From assembly GCF_015209585.1 (NCBI RefSeq), contig NZ_JADEYR010000002.1, positions 275,138 through 339,137 on the forward strand: DNA of 64,000 bases, given 5' to 3'. Of the stretch, positions 1-9,823 are shown in pieces. Made by a program: the position numbers and the translations under genes. This DNA is from Brachybacterium epidermidis. Its GTDB lineage: Bacteria > Actinomycetota > Actinomycetes > Actinomycetales > Dermabacteraceae. Below the pieces are notes generated by a model, which saw only the letters and a list, made by a program, of their open reading frames with translations, did not search any database and was not told the origin of the DNA. Each line of letters starts with the position of its first letter. Position 1 is the first letter of the stretch.

Positions 1-314
1 AGGTTGAACTGCTGGAACACAAACCCGATGTAGGCCCCGCGCAGGCGGGCACGGCGGGCGTCGGACAACCGGGAGACGTCCTTGCCGTCGAACAGCAGCT
101 CGCCGCCGGTCTGGCGGTCGATCAGTCCCAGCAGGTTCAGCAGGGTCGTCTTGCCGGACCCGGAGCGACCGACGACGGCCACATGGTCCCCGGCCTCCAC
201 TGTCAGGTCGATGCCCTGGAGGATGTGCAGCATGTCCCGGCTGGGCAGGCGCACCGAGCGGGTCAGGTCCCGCAGCTCCAGCAGCGGTATGCGTCCCTCG
301 TGGGGTGCGGTCAC
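1..314 (-). CDS. ABC transporter ATP-binding protein, MacB/LolD type (partial)
   Basis: Only the first ~104 codons lie in the window; the rest runs off the left edge. Translation from GTG at 314 gives a Walker [10 protein letters not shown] near residues 49-57 and a Q-loop stretch FVFQQFNL at the edge. The spacing LLNLLGLID just after Walker A is typical of the MacB/LolD/FtsE-type ATPases that energise efflux or lipoprotein release. The start overlaps the stop of the upstream adaptor gene in a GTGA tetranucleotide, so the two are translationally coupled. A permease would be expected beyond the left edge. Family assignment is firm; substrate is unknown. Confidence 0.9.
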   Translation of the reverse strand, partial: MTAPHEGRIPLLELRDLTRSVRLPSRDMLHILQGIDLTVEAGDHVAVVGRSGSGKTTLLNLLGLIDRQTGGELLFDGKDVSRLSDARRARLRGAYIGFVFQQFN

Positions 315-1411
315 CACATCTCACCGCCGACCATGGCGCCCTCGGGATTGTCCACCCCCGGGACGAATTGCAGGATCTCCTGGCCCTCCTCCAGGCCCTC
401 GACGATCTCCACCACGCCCTCGCCACGCAGGCCTAGCGTGACCGGAACCGGGGTGGGCTCGCCCGTGGCCTCATCGAACACGTACACGGTGCCGTCGGTG
501 CCGTTGCCCTCCACTGCCGTGGTCGGCACGGTCATCACACCGCTGGCGGAGCCCAGGTCCACCGACACCTTCACCGACAACCCGGGCACGATCTTGATTC
601 CCTCGGGGACGGGACAGCGCAGCTGGGCCGCGGAGGTGCCCGAGCTCTGCTCCTGCTCCATCCCGGGGTACTCCTCGAAGACACCCGGGGGTGCCTCGGG
701 CTCCGAGGGCGACGTGGGCTCCTGCACGGTGGCGTCCTCGGTGATCGTCGGGGCTGTGCAGGGCACCGGCTCCGCCGCGGTGGGAAGCTCCGCCGTGGCC
801 TCGATGTCCAGGTCCAGCAGCTGCAGCTGCTCCTCCGGGCTGAGACCGGCGACGATCGAGTAGGTGCCCGGCGACAGGGTCGCCACCGTCTGGCCCGCGG
901 TGGTGCTCTGCCACTCCGCCAGGGTGAGCCCGGTGATCCGGCCGGCCTCGGGGGCGGTGAGGTTCAGGTAGAGGTACTCCTGGGCGGGAGCCGGGTCCGG
1001 CGCCGGGGCGGGCAGGGGCTCTCCGTCGGGCCCCGGTGCCGCCGGGTCCCCCGACGCGGACTCCACCGCGACCGGATCCTGCGGCACCCGCACCTGCAGA
1101 ATCCGGTCGCCCTTGGCGACGGTGTCGCCGTTCTTCACCCAGATCTTGGTGATCTCACCGGAGGCCTTGGCGAGCACCGGGGTTCCGGCGTCGGGCTGGA
1201 CGATCGCGTCCAGGGCCATCGTCGAGGTGATGTCGCCGGTCTCGGGGACCACGGTCGCGTACTGGTCGAACTCGGCGGTCGGGTAGAGCTCGTCCCCCTC
1301 GCCGGCCTCGGCGTTCGCGGGGAAGAACGCCAGTTTCGCCAGCGCCAGGGCTATCACGGCGAAGATCAGCATCCACACGATGGGGAAGACATAGCGGCGA
1401 ACGGATTCCAT
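311..1411 (-). CDS. Membrane-fusion / HlyD-type efflux adaptor
   Basis: A 366-residue protein with one N-terminal membrane helix (about residues 5-27), then an extracytoplasmic part. A biotinyl-lipoyl-like half motif lies around [18 protein letters not shown], and its second half around [11 protein letters not shown]. The C-terminal end ([13 protein letters not shown]) resembles the last beta domain of RND/MacA adaptors. I chose ATG 1411 over upstream in-frame starts because GAAAGG lies at good spacing before it. It is coupled to the MacB-like ATPase, so the pair probably drives ABC-type export of a lipid, peptide or drug. The acidic, proline-rich middle is not typical of MacA and may be a lineage-specific insertion. 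Confidence 0.82.
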   Translation of the reverse strand: MESVRRYVFPIVWMLIFAVIALALAKLAFFPANAEAGEGDELYPTAEFDQYATVVPETGDITSTMALDAIVQPDAGTPVLAKASGEITKIWVKNGDTVAKGDRILQVRVPQDPVAVESASGDPAAPGPDGEPLPAPAPDPAPAQEYLYLNLTAPEAGRITGLTLAEWQSTTAGQTVATLSPGTYSIVAGLSPEEQLQLLDLDIEATAELPTAAEPVPCTAPTITEDATVQEPTSPSEPEAPPGVFEEYPGMEQEQSSGTSAAQLRCPVPEGIKIVPGLSVKVSVDLGSASGVMTVPTTAVEGNGTDGTVYVFDEATGEPTPVPVTLGLRGEGVVEIVEGLEEGQEILQFVPGVDNPEGAMVGGEMW

Positions 1412-1588
1412 CGCGGCCTTTCGATCAGGACGGGGGCGCATCTCGACGCCGCCGAACGGAAAAGGGTGCACATAGCTGCGCTGAGGACAGTGTGGCCGGT
1501 GGCGGGGCGCTGGTCATCCGACCGAGGTAGGGAGTTCGTGCGCTCCTTGCCGTACCACGGTCCGTGATTGCGCCCTAGTCTCGTATCC

Positions 1589-2563
1589 ATGAGCTCCTCC
1601 GACTCCGTGCCCGATCCGCTGCTGCTGCTGCCGCTGCGCCAGCGCATCGTCGAGCAGCAGCTGGGCGTGCGTGCCCTCCACGTGATCCGCCCGGGCAGGC
1701 CCGACGTCACCCACCTGTTCCGGTCCGACGCCCCGGAGAACCTCTACTCGATCTCCAAGGCGGTCACCGCCCTGGCCGTGGGCCTGGCCCGGGATGAGGG
1801 TCTGCTGGATCTGGACGACCGGCTCGTCGACCACCTGCCGGCCCCCACCGGAGGCACCGGGCCGGACGGGGCCGCCACCCGCGGGTACGGCGAGGGGATC
1901 GACCAGGTGCGCCTGCGGCACCTGCTCACCATGACCTCGGGCTCCCCGGTCACCGCCTTCACCGACGAGGAGCGCGAGCACCCCGGCCTCACCGATCACT
2001 TCCTGGGCACCGACCTCTCCGCCCAGCCCGGGGACGGCTTCGTCTACTCCAACGGCTCCACCTTCATGCTGGCCCGCGTGATCAGCGAGCGCACCGGGCA
2101 GAGCCTGCGCGACTGGCTGATGCCGCGTCTGTTCGAGCCGCTGGGGATCCTCAACCCCCAGTGGTTCACCGACCGCCAGGGATTCACCTGGGGCGCCACC
2201 GGCCTGCACCTGACCAGCGCGCAGGTGGCCCGGATCGGCGGGCTGCTGCTGGGTGAGGGCATCGCCCCCGAGGGGGCCGCCGAGCCGGGCACGCGCCTGG
2301 TGCCCGGGGAGTGGATCCGCGCCATGCACGCCGCCGACGCCTGGGTCCCCACCGGCGAGGCGGACCCCGAGGGCGGGAAGTACGGCTTCGGGGTGTGGAA
2401 GTGCTCGGTGGGGGAGTCCTGGCGGGCCGACGGCGCCTTCGGCCAGTTCCTGGTGGTGCTGCCGGAGCAGGAGGCCTGCGTGGCGATCACCTCGCACCTC
2501 GAGGGCAAGCCCGGCTCCGAGATCCTGCGGGCCGTGTGGGAGGAACTGCTGCCGCTGCTGTGA
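1589..2563 (+). CDS. Serine hydrolase, class C beta-lactamase / esterase family
   Basis: 324 residues. The nucleophile motif S54-I-S-K57 (YSISKAVTAL) and the second-site motif Y153-S-N155 (FVYSNGST) mark the beta-lactamase/penicillin-binding fold. No signal peptide is visible, so a cytoplasmic esterase or D-aminopeptidase-like role is more likely than drug resistance. ATG 1589 is preferred; an in-frame TTG 21 bases upstream has no better support. It stands alone, convergent with the LacI-family gene, and its substrate cannot be told from sequence. Confidence 0.82.
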   Translation: MSSSDSVPDPLLLLPLRQRIVEQQLGVRALHVIRPGRPDVTHLFRSDAPENLYSISKAVTALAVGLARDEGLLDLDDRLVDHLPAPTGGTGPDGAATRGYGEGIDQVRLRHLLTMTSGSPVTAFTDEEREHPGLTDHFLGTDLSAQPGDGFVYSNGSTFMLARVISERTGQSLRDWLMPRLFEPLGILNPQWFTDRQGFTWGATGLHLTSAQVARIGGLLLGEGIAPEGAAEPGTRLVPGEWIRAMHAADAWVPTGEADPEGGKYGFGVWKCSVGESWRADGAFGQFLVVLPEQEACVAITSHLEGKPGSEILRAVWEELLPLL

Positions 2564-2594
2564 GCGGGGATATGTGACGCGCTGCTGAGCGGGG

Positions 2595-3650
2595 TCAGCG
2601 GCGCGGCGCCGGTCCCGTGCTCTCCCGTGCCATCAGCTGCATGGGCAGTCGCTCCACCATGGGAGGCCCCCCGCCGGGGCGCTCACCCTGCTCCCCGTCG
2701 ATCAGACGCGTCAGCATCGCCACCGCTGCCCTCGCCTTGGCTTCGATGTCCTGGGCGACGCTGGTCAGCTGCGGCCTCACCCACCGGGTGACGGGGGAGT
2801 CGTCGAAACCCGCCACCGACATCTGACCCGGCACGGCGATGCCGCGGTCCAGCAGCTCGCCCAGGATCTCCGCCGCGAGCACGTCGCTGGAGGCCACGAC
2901 GGCCGTGGGCCGCTCCGGATGCGCGAGGATCTCATCCACCGCGCGTACCGCGGAGCCCGGGTGGTGGTCGGCGTGGACCGCGATCAGATGGGCGGCGCCC
3001 TGCAGCCCGTCGCCCGTCGCGGCGTGCTCCAGGATCGCCCGCTGCACACCCTCGTAGCGGCGCGCCACCACGCCCGGGGCATCGGTCAACGGGCCTGCGA
3101 AGGCGATCGCCCGGTGACCGTGCTCGATCAAGTGCCGCCCCACCGCGAGACCCCCGCCCGCGTCGTCCACTCCCACCACCGGGACCTCGGAACGGCGCGA
3201 GTAGTTGTCCAGGAACACCAGCGGCCGGGGATGGGTGCGGGTGAGGTCGTTGATCTCGTCGGCCACCGAGCCGTAGACGATCAGCCCGTCCACCCGCCAC
3301 GAGCCCAATCGCCGGGCGGCCCGGACCACGTCCCTGCTGGCTGCCGGGATGAACGAGAACCCCGCCCGGGTCACGGCCTGGCCCACCGCCCCCAGCAGCA
3401 GGGCGTCGTGCGGGTTCTCCAGCAGAGCGCGCGACTGGCCGGGGTGGTGGAGCACCAGGCCGATCATGCGGGAACGGTTGGCGGCCAGGGAGCGGGCCGG
3501 GGCGTCCGGCACGTAGTCGAGCTCCTCGATGGCCCTCAGCACCCGGGCCACCGTCTCCGCGGAGGCCTTGTGGTGACGACCGTTGATCACATTGGACACG
3601 GTCATCCGGCTCACGCCCGCGGCCGCCGCCACATCGCGAATGCTGCTCAT
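2595..3650 (-). CDS. LacI-family transcriptional regulator
   Basis: 351 residues from ATG 3650, which has GGGAGG just upstream. The N-terminus holds the LacI helix-turn-helix and hinge (SSIRDVAAAAGVSRMTVSNV and SLAANRSRMIGLV), followed by a periplasmic-binding-protein-like ligand domain with GIAVPGQMSVAGFDDSP near the C-terminus. It is transcribed away from a sugar ABC importer, with about 210 bases between the two start codons. The usual reading is a local repressor of that importer, released by its sugar. Upstream in-frame ATGs would add a proline/glycine-rich tail with no counterpart in the family. Confidence 0.9.
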   Translation of the reverse strand: MSSIRDVAAAAGVSRMTVSNVINGRHHKASAETVARVLRAIEELDYVPDAPARSLAANRSRMIGLVLHHPGQSRALLENPHDALLLGAVGQAVTRAGFSFIPAASRDVVRAARRLGSWRVDGLIVYGSVADEINDLTRTHPRPLVFLDNYSRRSEVPVVGVDDAGGGLAVGRHLIEHGHRAIAFAGPLTDAPGVVARRYEGVQRAILEHAATGDGLQGAAHLIAVHADHHPGSAVRAVDEILAHPERPTAVVASSDVLAAEILGELLDRGIAVPGQMSVAGFDDSPVTRWVRPQLTSVAQDIEAKARAAVAMLTRLIDGEQGERPGGGPPMVERLPMQLMARESTGPAPRR

Positions 3651-3754
3651 GGGGCTGGTCCCTCCCATCGGCCCCGGGGGTGGCGCCGCTCGACCCCCCG
3701 GTAGGCCCATCCTTGACCATCCGTGTGCCCTGCGCCTAGCCTACGAAGTCGTGG

Positions 3755-3770
3755 ACCGGTAAACAACGGT
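3755..3770. promoter_or_regulatory. Candidate LacI-family operator
   Basis: ACCGGTAAACAACGGT lies between the divergent regulator and importer genes. Its ends are complementary (ACCG/CGGT) and the ACCGGTAA half resembles LacI/GalR-family half-sites. Symmetry in the middle is poor, so this is only a candidate. Confidence 0.3.
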
Positions 3771-3861
3771 GTGACCTGCGGGGGTTCCCATCCCCGCGTT
3801 TCTGCTGGTCTCCGGAGCGGGCGGAGTTGCCCGTTCCGCGACTGTGACGGAGGAGCTTCCC

Positions 3862-5508
3862 ATGAACCATCTGGTCGACCCTGAACGATTCGCCCCGTCG
3901 CGTCGCGCGCTCCTGGGGGCCCTCGGCGTCTCGGCGGCGTTCCCCGCGCTCGCGGCCTGCGGTGGCGGCGACCCGGCGGAGAAGGCGGCGGAGGACGTCG
4001 CCTCCAACGCCGAGGTTGAGCTGCCCACCTACACCGAGCAGACGGCCGTCGAGCCCGACATACCCGGTGAGAACGGCTCCACCCCGGGCTACACCTCCTA
4101 TCCGGAGGATCTCCCGCAGACGGTCGATGCGCCCCCGGGCTCCGGCAACACCTTCACCCTGATGGTGCCCACTTGGAGTGCGGTGCAGTCGGGGCTGAAC
4201 AACGCGTACACGCAGGCCCTGGACGAAGCGCTCGGGTCGAAGCTCGAGTACCAGATGACCACCGGCAACGACTACCGCGACAAGCAGGCCGCGGTGTTCG
4301 CCTCCCCGGACGACGTGGCCGACTGGGTCTCGGTGTTCGGCTGGAACCCCCCGGCCCGGTTCGACCAGGCCGTCGAGTCCGTGTTCCAGGACCTGACGCC
4401 CTTCATCGGCGGGGACAAGATCTCCAAGTGGAAGAACCTCGCCAACCTCCCCACCGCCGCCTGGCAGTTCGGCGTGTTCAAGGGCAAGCTCTACGGCATC
4501 CCGGTGCCCGGCGAGATTGTCACCGACGCGATCTTCTACCGCGGTGACATCTTCGAGGAGCTGGGCCTGGAGGCGCCCACCAACGCCGAGGAGTTCCTGG
4601 CGGTGTGCGAGGAGCTCACCGATCCCGGTGCCAATCGCTGGGCCACCAACGACCTCAACACCGGCGCCCCGAACCTGATGTTCGGTGCCCCGCCGGACTG
4701 GCGCGTCGATGACGGCCAGCTCATCTACCGCTGGGAGACCCAGGAGTACCGTGATGCGCTGGAGTTCCAGATCCAGCTGTTCGAGAAGGGCCTGGTCCAC
4801 CCGGACGTCGCCGCCGACACCGGGGACGCCAAGCAGCGCTTCGAATCCGGCCAGGTGGCCATCCACTACGACGGCGTCGGCGCGTGGGGTGAGGCCACCA
4901 AGCGCGTCCAGGCCTCCAACCCCGACTACCGGCAGGTGCCGATGAGCGGGCTGTCCGCCAAGGGCGGGGACCCGATCCGCTACACCGGCAGCGCCGCCAA
5001 CTTCTTCAGCTTCCTCAAGAAGTCCGACGACGAGGCCCGCATCGAGGAGCTGTTGGGCATCGCCAACTACCTGGCCGCCCCCTTCGGCACGAAGGAGTGG
5101 GAGCTGGTGAACTTCGGCGTGGAGGGCACCCACTTCAACCGGGGCGACGGCGGGGTCCCCGAGCCCACCGAGGCGCTCGCCGCCGAGCACCCCGGCGTGC
5201 TGTCCACCCTGGTCACCGGGCCGCTCGCGAAGTACGACTTCGCCGATCCGGGGCACGTGGAGGAGTACTGCGAGTGGATGAAGGGCGAGACCCAGTACAT
5301 GGTCGAGGGACCCTTCTACGGCCACCAGGTGCCCAAGCCCGCCGAGTACGCCTCCCTGGACCAGCCGATGTACGACCTGGAGAAGGACATCGTGCGCGGC
5401 CGCAAGACCATGGACGACTTCGACGCCGCGGTGGAGACCTGGCGCAGCAGCGGTGGTGACCGGATGCGCGAGTACTACCAGGGCGTCTACGACGAGCTGG
5501 ACAAGTGA
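3862..5508 (+). CDS. Sugar ABC transporter substrate-binding lipoprotein (LplA-like)
   Basis: 548 residues from ATG 3862, preceded by GGAGGAG. The leader contains SRRALLGALGVSAAFPALAAC with a lipobox (LAAC), so the mature protein should be lipid-anchored at its cysteine; the SRR pair may direct Tat export. Length and the late motif GPFYGHQVPKP match the ~550-residue binding proteins that pair with LplB/YtcP permeases, a group often annotated for aldouronate or oligosaccharide uptake. It is the first gene of a three-gene operon and overlaps the next by GTGA. No ATPase gene is nearby, so a shared MsiK-type ATPase is likely. Confidence 0.9.
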   Translation: MNHLVDPERFAPSRRALLGALGVSAAFPALAACGGGDPAEKAAEDVASNAEVELPTYTEQTAVEPDIPGENGSTPGYTSYPEDLPQTVDAPPGSGNTFTLMVPTWSAVQSGLNNAYTQALDEALGSKLEYQMTTGNDYRDKQAAVFASPDDVADWVSVFGWNPPARFDQAVESVFQDLTPFIGGDKISKWKNLANLPTAAWQFGVFKGKLYGIPVPGEIVTDAIFYRGDIFEELGLEAPTNAEEFLAVCEELTDPGANRWATNDLNTGAPNLMFGAPPDWRVDDGQLIYRWETQEYRDALEFQIQLFEKGLVHPDVAADTGDAKQRFESGQVAIHYDGVGAWGEATKRVQASNPDYRQVPMSGLSAKGGDPIRYTGSAANFFSFLKKSDDEARIEELLGIANYLAAPFGTKEWELVNFGVEGTHFNRGDGGVPEPTEALAAEHPGVLSTLVTGPLAKYDFADPGHVEEYCEWMKGETQYMVEGPFYGHQVPKPAEYASLDQPMYDLEKDIVRGRKTMDDFDAAVETWRSSGGDRMREYYQGVYDELDK

Positions 5509-6551
5509 GCACCGCGCACGGTGCCTCGGCGGGGGCCGCCCCGCCGGGGCCCGGCGGGGCGAGTCCCGGCCGAGCCGCCAGCGGCGGCCGCGGCTCGGGG
5601 CGCCGCGGGGCCTCCAGCGGGGTGGAGCGTCGGAAGATCCCGCTGTCCAAGCGGCTGCGACGGGACTGGCCGCTGCTGATGATGGTGCTGCCCGCCGTCG
5701 CGCTGATGGTCGTGTTCATGTATGTGCCGATGTTCGGCAACATCATCGCCTGGCAGCATTACTCGCCGTACGTGGCGCTGTTCGAGAACCCCTGGGCGGG
5801 CTGGGACAACTTCGCGCGCGTGTTCCGCACCCCCGCCTTCTGGGACGCGGTGGTCAACACCCTGATGATCACCGGCTTCCAGCTGGTCTTCTTCTTCCCG
5901 GTGCCGATCGCTCTGGCCCTGCTGCTGAACTCGGTGCTGACCCCGTGGATCCGCACCACCATCCAGTCCATCGTGTACCTGCCCCACTTCTTCTCGTGGG
6001 TGCTGGTGGTGACGATCTTCCAGCAGATCCTCGGCGGGGCGGGCCTGATCAACCGGCTCCTGCGCGCCAACGGCATGGAGCCGATCGAGATCATGACCAA
6101 CCCGGACACCTTCCTGCTGCTGGTCACCTCCCAGGCCGTGTGGAAGGACGCCGGCTGGGGCATGATCATCTTCCTGGCCGCGCTCAGCACCATCGACCCC
6201 TCGCAGTACGAGGCGGCTGCGGTGGACGGCGCGGGCAAGTGGCGCCGCATGTGGTCGATCACCTTGCCCGCCATCCGGCCCACCATCATCCTGCTGCTGA
6301 TCCTGCGCCTGGGCGATGCCCTCACCGTCGGCTTCGAGCAGCTGATCCTCCAGCGCGGCGCCGTCGGCCCCGGAGCGGCCGAGGTGCTGGACACCTACGT
6401 GTACTACCAGGGCGTCATCGGCGGTGACTGGTCCTACGCGGCTGCCGCCGGCCTGATCAAGGGCGTCGTCTCGCTGCTGCTGGTGCTGGGTGCCAACAAG
6501 CTCGCCCACGCCTTCGGCGAGGCGGGCGTCTACCGGAGGGAGACGAAATGA
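5505..6551 (+). CDS. Sugar ABC transporter permease (LplB-like)
   Basis: 348 residues from GTG 5505, overlapping the binding-protein stop. A ~45-residue basic, glycine-rich N-terminal tail precedes about six membrane helices. The permease loop EAAAVDGAGKWRRMWSITLP is the classic EAA motif that docks on the ATPase. The order and lengths of the three genes fit the LplA/LplB/LplC oligosaccharide importers. Confidence 0.9.
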   Translation: MSTAHGASAGAAPPGPGGASPGRAASGGRGSGRRGASSGVERRKIPLSKRLRRDWPLLMMVLPAVALMVVFMYVPMFGNIIAWQHYSPYVALFENPWAGWDNFARVFRTPAFWDAVVNTLMITGFQLVFFFPVPIALALLLNSVLTPWIRTTIQSIVYLPHFFSWVLVVTIFQQILGGAGLINRLLRANGMEPIEIMTNPDTFLLLVTSQAVWKDAGWGMIIFLAALSTIDPSQYEAAAVDGAGKWRRMWSITLPAIRPTIILLLILRLGDALTVGFEQLILQRGAVGPGAAEVLDTYVYYQGVIGGDWSYAAAAGLIKGVVSLLLVLGANKLAHAFGEAGVYRRETK

Positions 6552-7585
6552 CCGCCACCTCGCCCGGTTCCGGCTTCGCCGACCAGTCCCCGCCTCTCGC
6601 ACAGGAGGCCGACGGCCGTACCACCGCGCCCACCACGGGTGGCTGGCTGGGACGGCGTGGCGGCCCCCTGAAGAAGGGTCCCGGCAAGGCGCTGCGCCCC
6701 GCCTGGGACGAGGAGCCCACGATCCTGGAGAAGGCCGGGAAGGTACTGGTCCTGGGGCTGATCGTGCTGGCCGTGCTGCTGCCGCTGTACACCGTGGTGC
6801 TCACGTCCCTGTCCAGCGATGCCACCATCAACCAGGCCGGCGGCATGGTGCTGATCCCCGGGGAGCTCACCCTCGCGGCCTACAGCTCCATCCTCTCCGG
6901 CGGGGTGGTCACCAAGTCGATCCTGGTGAGCATCGGCGTGACCACCGTCGGCACCCTGCTGTCCACCGTGGTCTCGGTGATGGCGGCCTACGGGCTCAGC
7001 CGCACCGACTCCCTGCTTCACCGGCCGATCCTGTTCCTGTTCATCATCACGATGTTCTTCTCGGCCGGCATGATCCCCACCTACCTGGTGGTCTCGGGCC
7101 TGGGGCTCATCGACTCCTACCTGGCGCTGATCCTGCCCGGCGCGGTCTCGGCCTTCAACATCCTGATCCTGCGTGCCTTCTTCATGGGCATCGACCCCGG
7201 GATCCTGGAGGCCGCGCGCATCGACGGTGCGGGCGAGTTCCGCATCCTCGCCACCATCGTGCTGCCCATGTCCACCGCCGTGATCGCCGTGGTGGCGCTG
7301 TTCTACGGCGTGGGCTACTGGAACGCGTTCTTCAGCGCCATGCTGTACCTGCAGGACAGCGGCAAGTGGCCCCTGCAGATGGTGCTGCGCTCCTACGTGC
7401 TGGAGGGCGTGGAGCTGCCCGGCTCCGAGCTCACCCCGGCCGGTGTGGGCAGTGCGCAGCGTCCCTCCAGCCTCGCGGTGAAGATGGCGATCGTGGTCTT
7501 CGCGCTGGTGCCGATCCTGATGGTCTACCCGTTCGTGCAGAAGCACTTCACCAAGGGCGTCATCTTCGGGGCGATCAAGGGGTGA
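6548..7585 (+). CDS. Sugar ABC transporter permease (LplC/YtcP-like)
   Basis: 345 residues from ATG 6548, overlapping the upstream permease stop by ATGA. Six predicted membrane helices follow a long soluble N-terminus. The EAA loop is LEAARIDGAGEFRILATIVL and the end reads VQKHFTKGVIFGAIKG, a hallmark C-terminus of this permease group. It completes the importer operon. Confidence 0.92.
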   Translation: MTATSPGSGFADQSPPLAQEADGRTTAPTTGGWLGRRGGPLKKGPGKALRPAWDEEPTILEKAGKVLVLGLIVLAVLLPLYTVVLTSLSSDATINQAGGMVLIPGELTLAAYSSILSGGVVTKSILVSIGVTTVGTLLSTVVSVMAAYGLSRTDSLLHRPILFLFIITMFFSAGMIPTYLVVSGLGLIDSYLALILPGAVSAFNILILRAFFMGIDPGILEAARIDGAGEFRILATIVLPMSTAVIAVVALFYGVGYWNAFFSAMLYLQDSGKWPLQMVLRSYVLEGVELPGSELTPAGVGSAQRPSSLAVKMAIVVFALVPILMVYPFVQKHFTKGVIFGAIKG

Positions 7586-7626
7586 TCCTGGAGGGAGCAC
7601 GGATCCGACGGGACTACGGTTGAGGC

Positions 7627-8982
7627 ATGGACTGGTCCGCTCTCGCCAACTTCGCCCTCGTGCTGCTGTTCGTGGTGATCGGCGGCGTGTTCGCCGGCAC
7701 CGAGATGGCGATCGTGAACCTGCGCGAATCGCAGATCAAGCAGCTGGAGGAGAGCGGTCCGCGCGGGGAGGGCACCGCCCGCCTGGTGCGCAACCCCAAC
7801 CTGTTCCTCTCCGCCGTGCAGATCGGCGTGACGGTGGCCGGATTCTTCTCCTCCGCCTACGGCGCCTCCACCATCGCCCCCTCCCTGGTGCCGCCCCTGG
7901 TGGGCGCGGGCCTGAGCGAATCCACCGCGAGCACGGTCGCCCTGATCGGCATGACGCTGGTGATCGCGTTCCTGTCGCTGGTGTTCGGGGAACTGGTGCC
8001 CAAGCGGCTGGCCATGCAGAACGCCCTGGCGATGACCCGGATCGTGGGCCCGCCGCTGAGCGTGTTCGGCAGGCTGATGCGCCCGGTGATCTGGCTGCTG
8101 TCGGCCTCCACCAACCTGGTGGTGCGGATCCTGGGCGGTGACCCGGATGCCGACCGCGAGGCCGTCTCCGCCGAGGAGATCCGCTCCATGGTGCGCACCT
8201 CCGACGCCCTGGACCAGGCCGAGTCGCGGGTGCTGGCCGATGTGTTCGACGCCTCCGAGCGCACCGTGGTGGAGGTGATGCGGCCGCGCCCGCAGGTGCA
8301 CTTCCTGAACGGCGGCGACACCGTGGCCGAGGTGCGCGAGGAGATCCGCTCCACCAGCTACTCCCGTTACCCGGTCACCGGGGAGGACGTGGACGACGTG
8401 CTGGGCTTCGCCCACGTGCGCGACATGATGCTGGTGGACGACCCGAGCGCCGTGCGCCTGCGGGACCTGGCCCGGCCCATCGAGCACATCCCCGGCACCG
8501 TCGAGGTGCTGCGAGCCCTCAACCGGATGCGGGCCCAGGCCCAGCAGATCGCCGTGGTCGTCGACGAGTACGGCGGGACCGACGGGATCGTCACCCTCGA
8601 GGACCTGCTCGAGGAGCTGGTGGGGGAGATCTACGACGAGTTCGACGCCGACGCCTGGTCCCCCAGCAACCCGGACCGCCTGGCTGTGCCCGGAGGGGAC
8701 ATCGACGGCGGCCTGATCCTGCAGGAGTTCGAGTCACAGACGGGCATCGCCCTGCCCGACACCGGCGGCTACGAGACCGTGGGCGGCTACGTCATGGCGC
8801 AGCTGGGTCGCATCGCCGCCGTGGGCGACGAGGTTGAGGTCGGAGCCGGGGCCGATGGGGCCCGCATCCGCGTCACGGCGATGGACGACCGACGTGTGAA
8901 GACAGTGCGGCTGCGCCGCGAGGGCGATGCCGCCTCCCGGCATGGGGATGGGGGCAGCGCCGGGGAGCATCCGGGGGCCTGA
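7627..8982 (+). CDS. CNNM/CorC-HlyC family membrane protein with CBS pair
   Basis: 451 residues. An N-terminal DUF21 membrane domain (about residues 1-180, with EMAIVNLRESQIKQLEESG) is followed by two CBS motifs (about 205-330, including VVVDEYGGTDGIVTLEDLLE) and a C-terminal CorC_HlyC transporter-associated domain (about 345-430). Family members act in Mg2+/Co2+ handling; older names call them hemolysins. The C-terminal ~20 residues are low-complexity. It appears to be a separate unit from the importer, with a 41-base gap. Confidence 0.9.
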   Translation: MDWSALANFALVLLFVVIGGVFAGTEMAIVNLRESQIKQLEESGPRGEGTARLVRNPNLFLSAVQIGVTVAGFFSSAYGASTIAPSLVPPLVGAGLSESTASTVALIGMTLVIAFLSLVFGELVPKRLAMQNALAMTRIVGPPLSVFGRLMRPVIWLLSASTNLVVRILGGDPDADREAVSAEEIRSMVRTSDALDQAESRVLADVFDASERTVVEVMRPRPQVHFLNGGDTVAEVREEIRSTSYSRYPVTGEDVDDVLGFAHVRDMMLVDDPSAVRLRDLARPIEHIPGTVEVLRALNRMRAQAQQIAVVVDEYGGTDGIVTLEDLLEELVGEIYDEFDADAWSPSNPDRLAVPGGDIDGGLILQEFESQTGIALPDTGGYETVGGYVMAQLGRIAAVGDEVEVGAGADGARIRVTAMDDRRVKTVRLRREGDAASRHGDGGSAGEHPGA

Positions 8983-9014
8983 GCCAGGAGCCGAGAGGCT
9001 ACGGGAGCATCACG

Positions 9015-9350
9015 TCAGGCAGAGCGAAGATGAGCCTCGATGCTCCCGATGAGCACAGGGACGTCTTCTCGCACGGTGGCACGAATTACATCCCCGTTGA
9101 CCAGCATGTAACCGTGGGCGATGCGGTTCCTCATTCCCCACATCGCCGACCAATCGGATCCGAACAGCGCACGACGCGAGTCCGGCTCGAGCCGCTCCAG
9201 TGTTTCGATGGCGGCCGACAACCGCATGCAGATGGCATCGATGGTCACCTGGTCATCGAGATCGCGGGTGGCGTATCTGCTGACGAGCCGCAGGTGGTAC
9301 AGCGCATCCCCGAGTATTTCCGCGGTCGTTCTGCGGCGCTCGCGCTTCAC
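9015..9350 (-). CDS. HepT-like HEPN toxin of a type VII toxin-antitoxin pair
   Basis: 111 residues. The segment RNRIAHGY fits the RX4HXY motif of HepT/HEPN ribonuclease toxins exactly. The start overlaps the stop of the upstream nucleotidyltransferase gene by ATGA, the standard order of MntA-HepT modules. In characterised systems MntA AMPylates the HepT tyrosine of this motif to neutralise it; the same is inferred here. It lies between housekeeping genes, so it could be a small mobile-origin module. Confidence 0.85.
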   Translation of the reverse strand: MKRERRRTTAEILGDALYHLRLVSRYATRDLDDQVTIDAICMRLSAAIETLERLEPDSRRALFGSDWSAMWGMRNRIAHGYMLVNGDVIRATVREDVPVLIGSIEAHLRSA

Positions 9351-9814
9351 AGTGGTACCGCCTCTTCGAGAACGCGCTCCTTCAGGTGAGGGGGTAGGGC
9401 TGAGTCGGGGGTCAGATCGGTGGATGCCCCGATCAGTGCACTGATCTCCCCCTCGAGCCGACTGAGCTGCATCAGACTGAGCGGGGTTGCCATCGTGAAT
9501 AGCAGATCGACGTCGGAATCCTGGTCCTCCCTCCCGGTGGCCACCGAGCCGAACACGCGGATGTCGGTGCCACCGACCTCTGAAAGGATCCTCTGGATCT
9601 CAGGGCGGGAGTTGCGAAGCCGGCGCGCGAGAGGGCTCGTTCCATGGAATCGCAGAAGTCGTGAGATCTCCGGTTGGCTCCGGCCGGTCTCTTTCGAGAT
9701 CTGCGACTGGGTCATGCCGTTGCGCGATGCCTCGCGGACGGCTGCGACCAGACGCTGGCGTGCGGCGCGCACCGCCTCGTCACTCTCACGGGCGATCTCA
9801 GCCAAGGACGACAT
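9347..9814 (-). CDS. MntA-like antitoxin nucleotidyltransferase with N-terminal HTH
   Basis: 155 residues. The C-terminal half carries GSVATGREDQDSDVD, which fits the GSX10DXD signature of minimal nucleotidyltransferase antitoxins. The N-terminal half has a helix-turn-helix (GMTQSQISKETGRSQPEISR, about residues 33-52), which many MntA proteins lack. A fused DNA-binding domain suggests the antitoxin also represses its own operon, and a perfect 14-bp palindrome lies 9 bases upstream of the start. Antitoxin first, then toxin, is the expected order. Confidence 0.85.
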   Translation of the reverse strand: MSSLAEIARESDEAVRAARQRLVAAVREASRNGMTQSQISKETGRSQPEISRLLRFHGTSPLARRLRNSRPEIQRILSEVGGTDIRVFGSVATGREDQDSDVDLLFTMATPLSLMQLSRLEGEISALIGASTDLTPDSALPPHLKERVLEEAVPL

Positions 9815-9823
9815 GAACGAAGT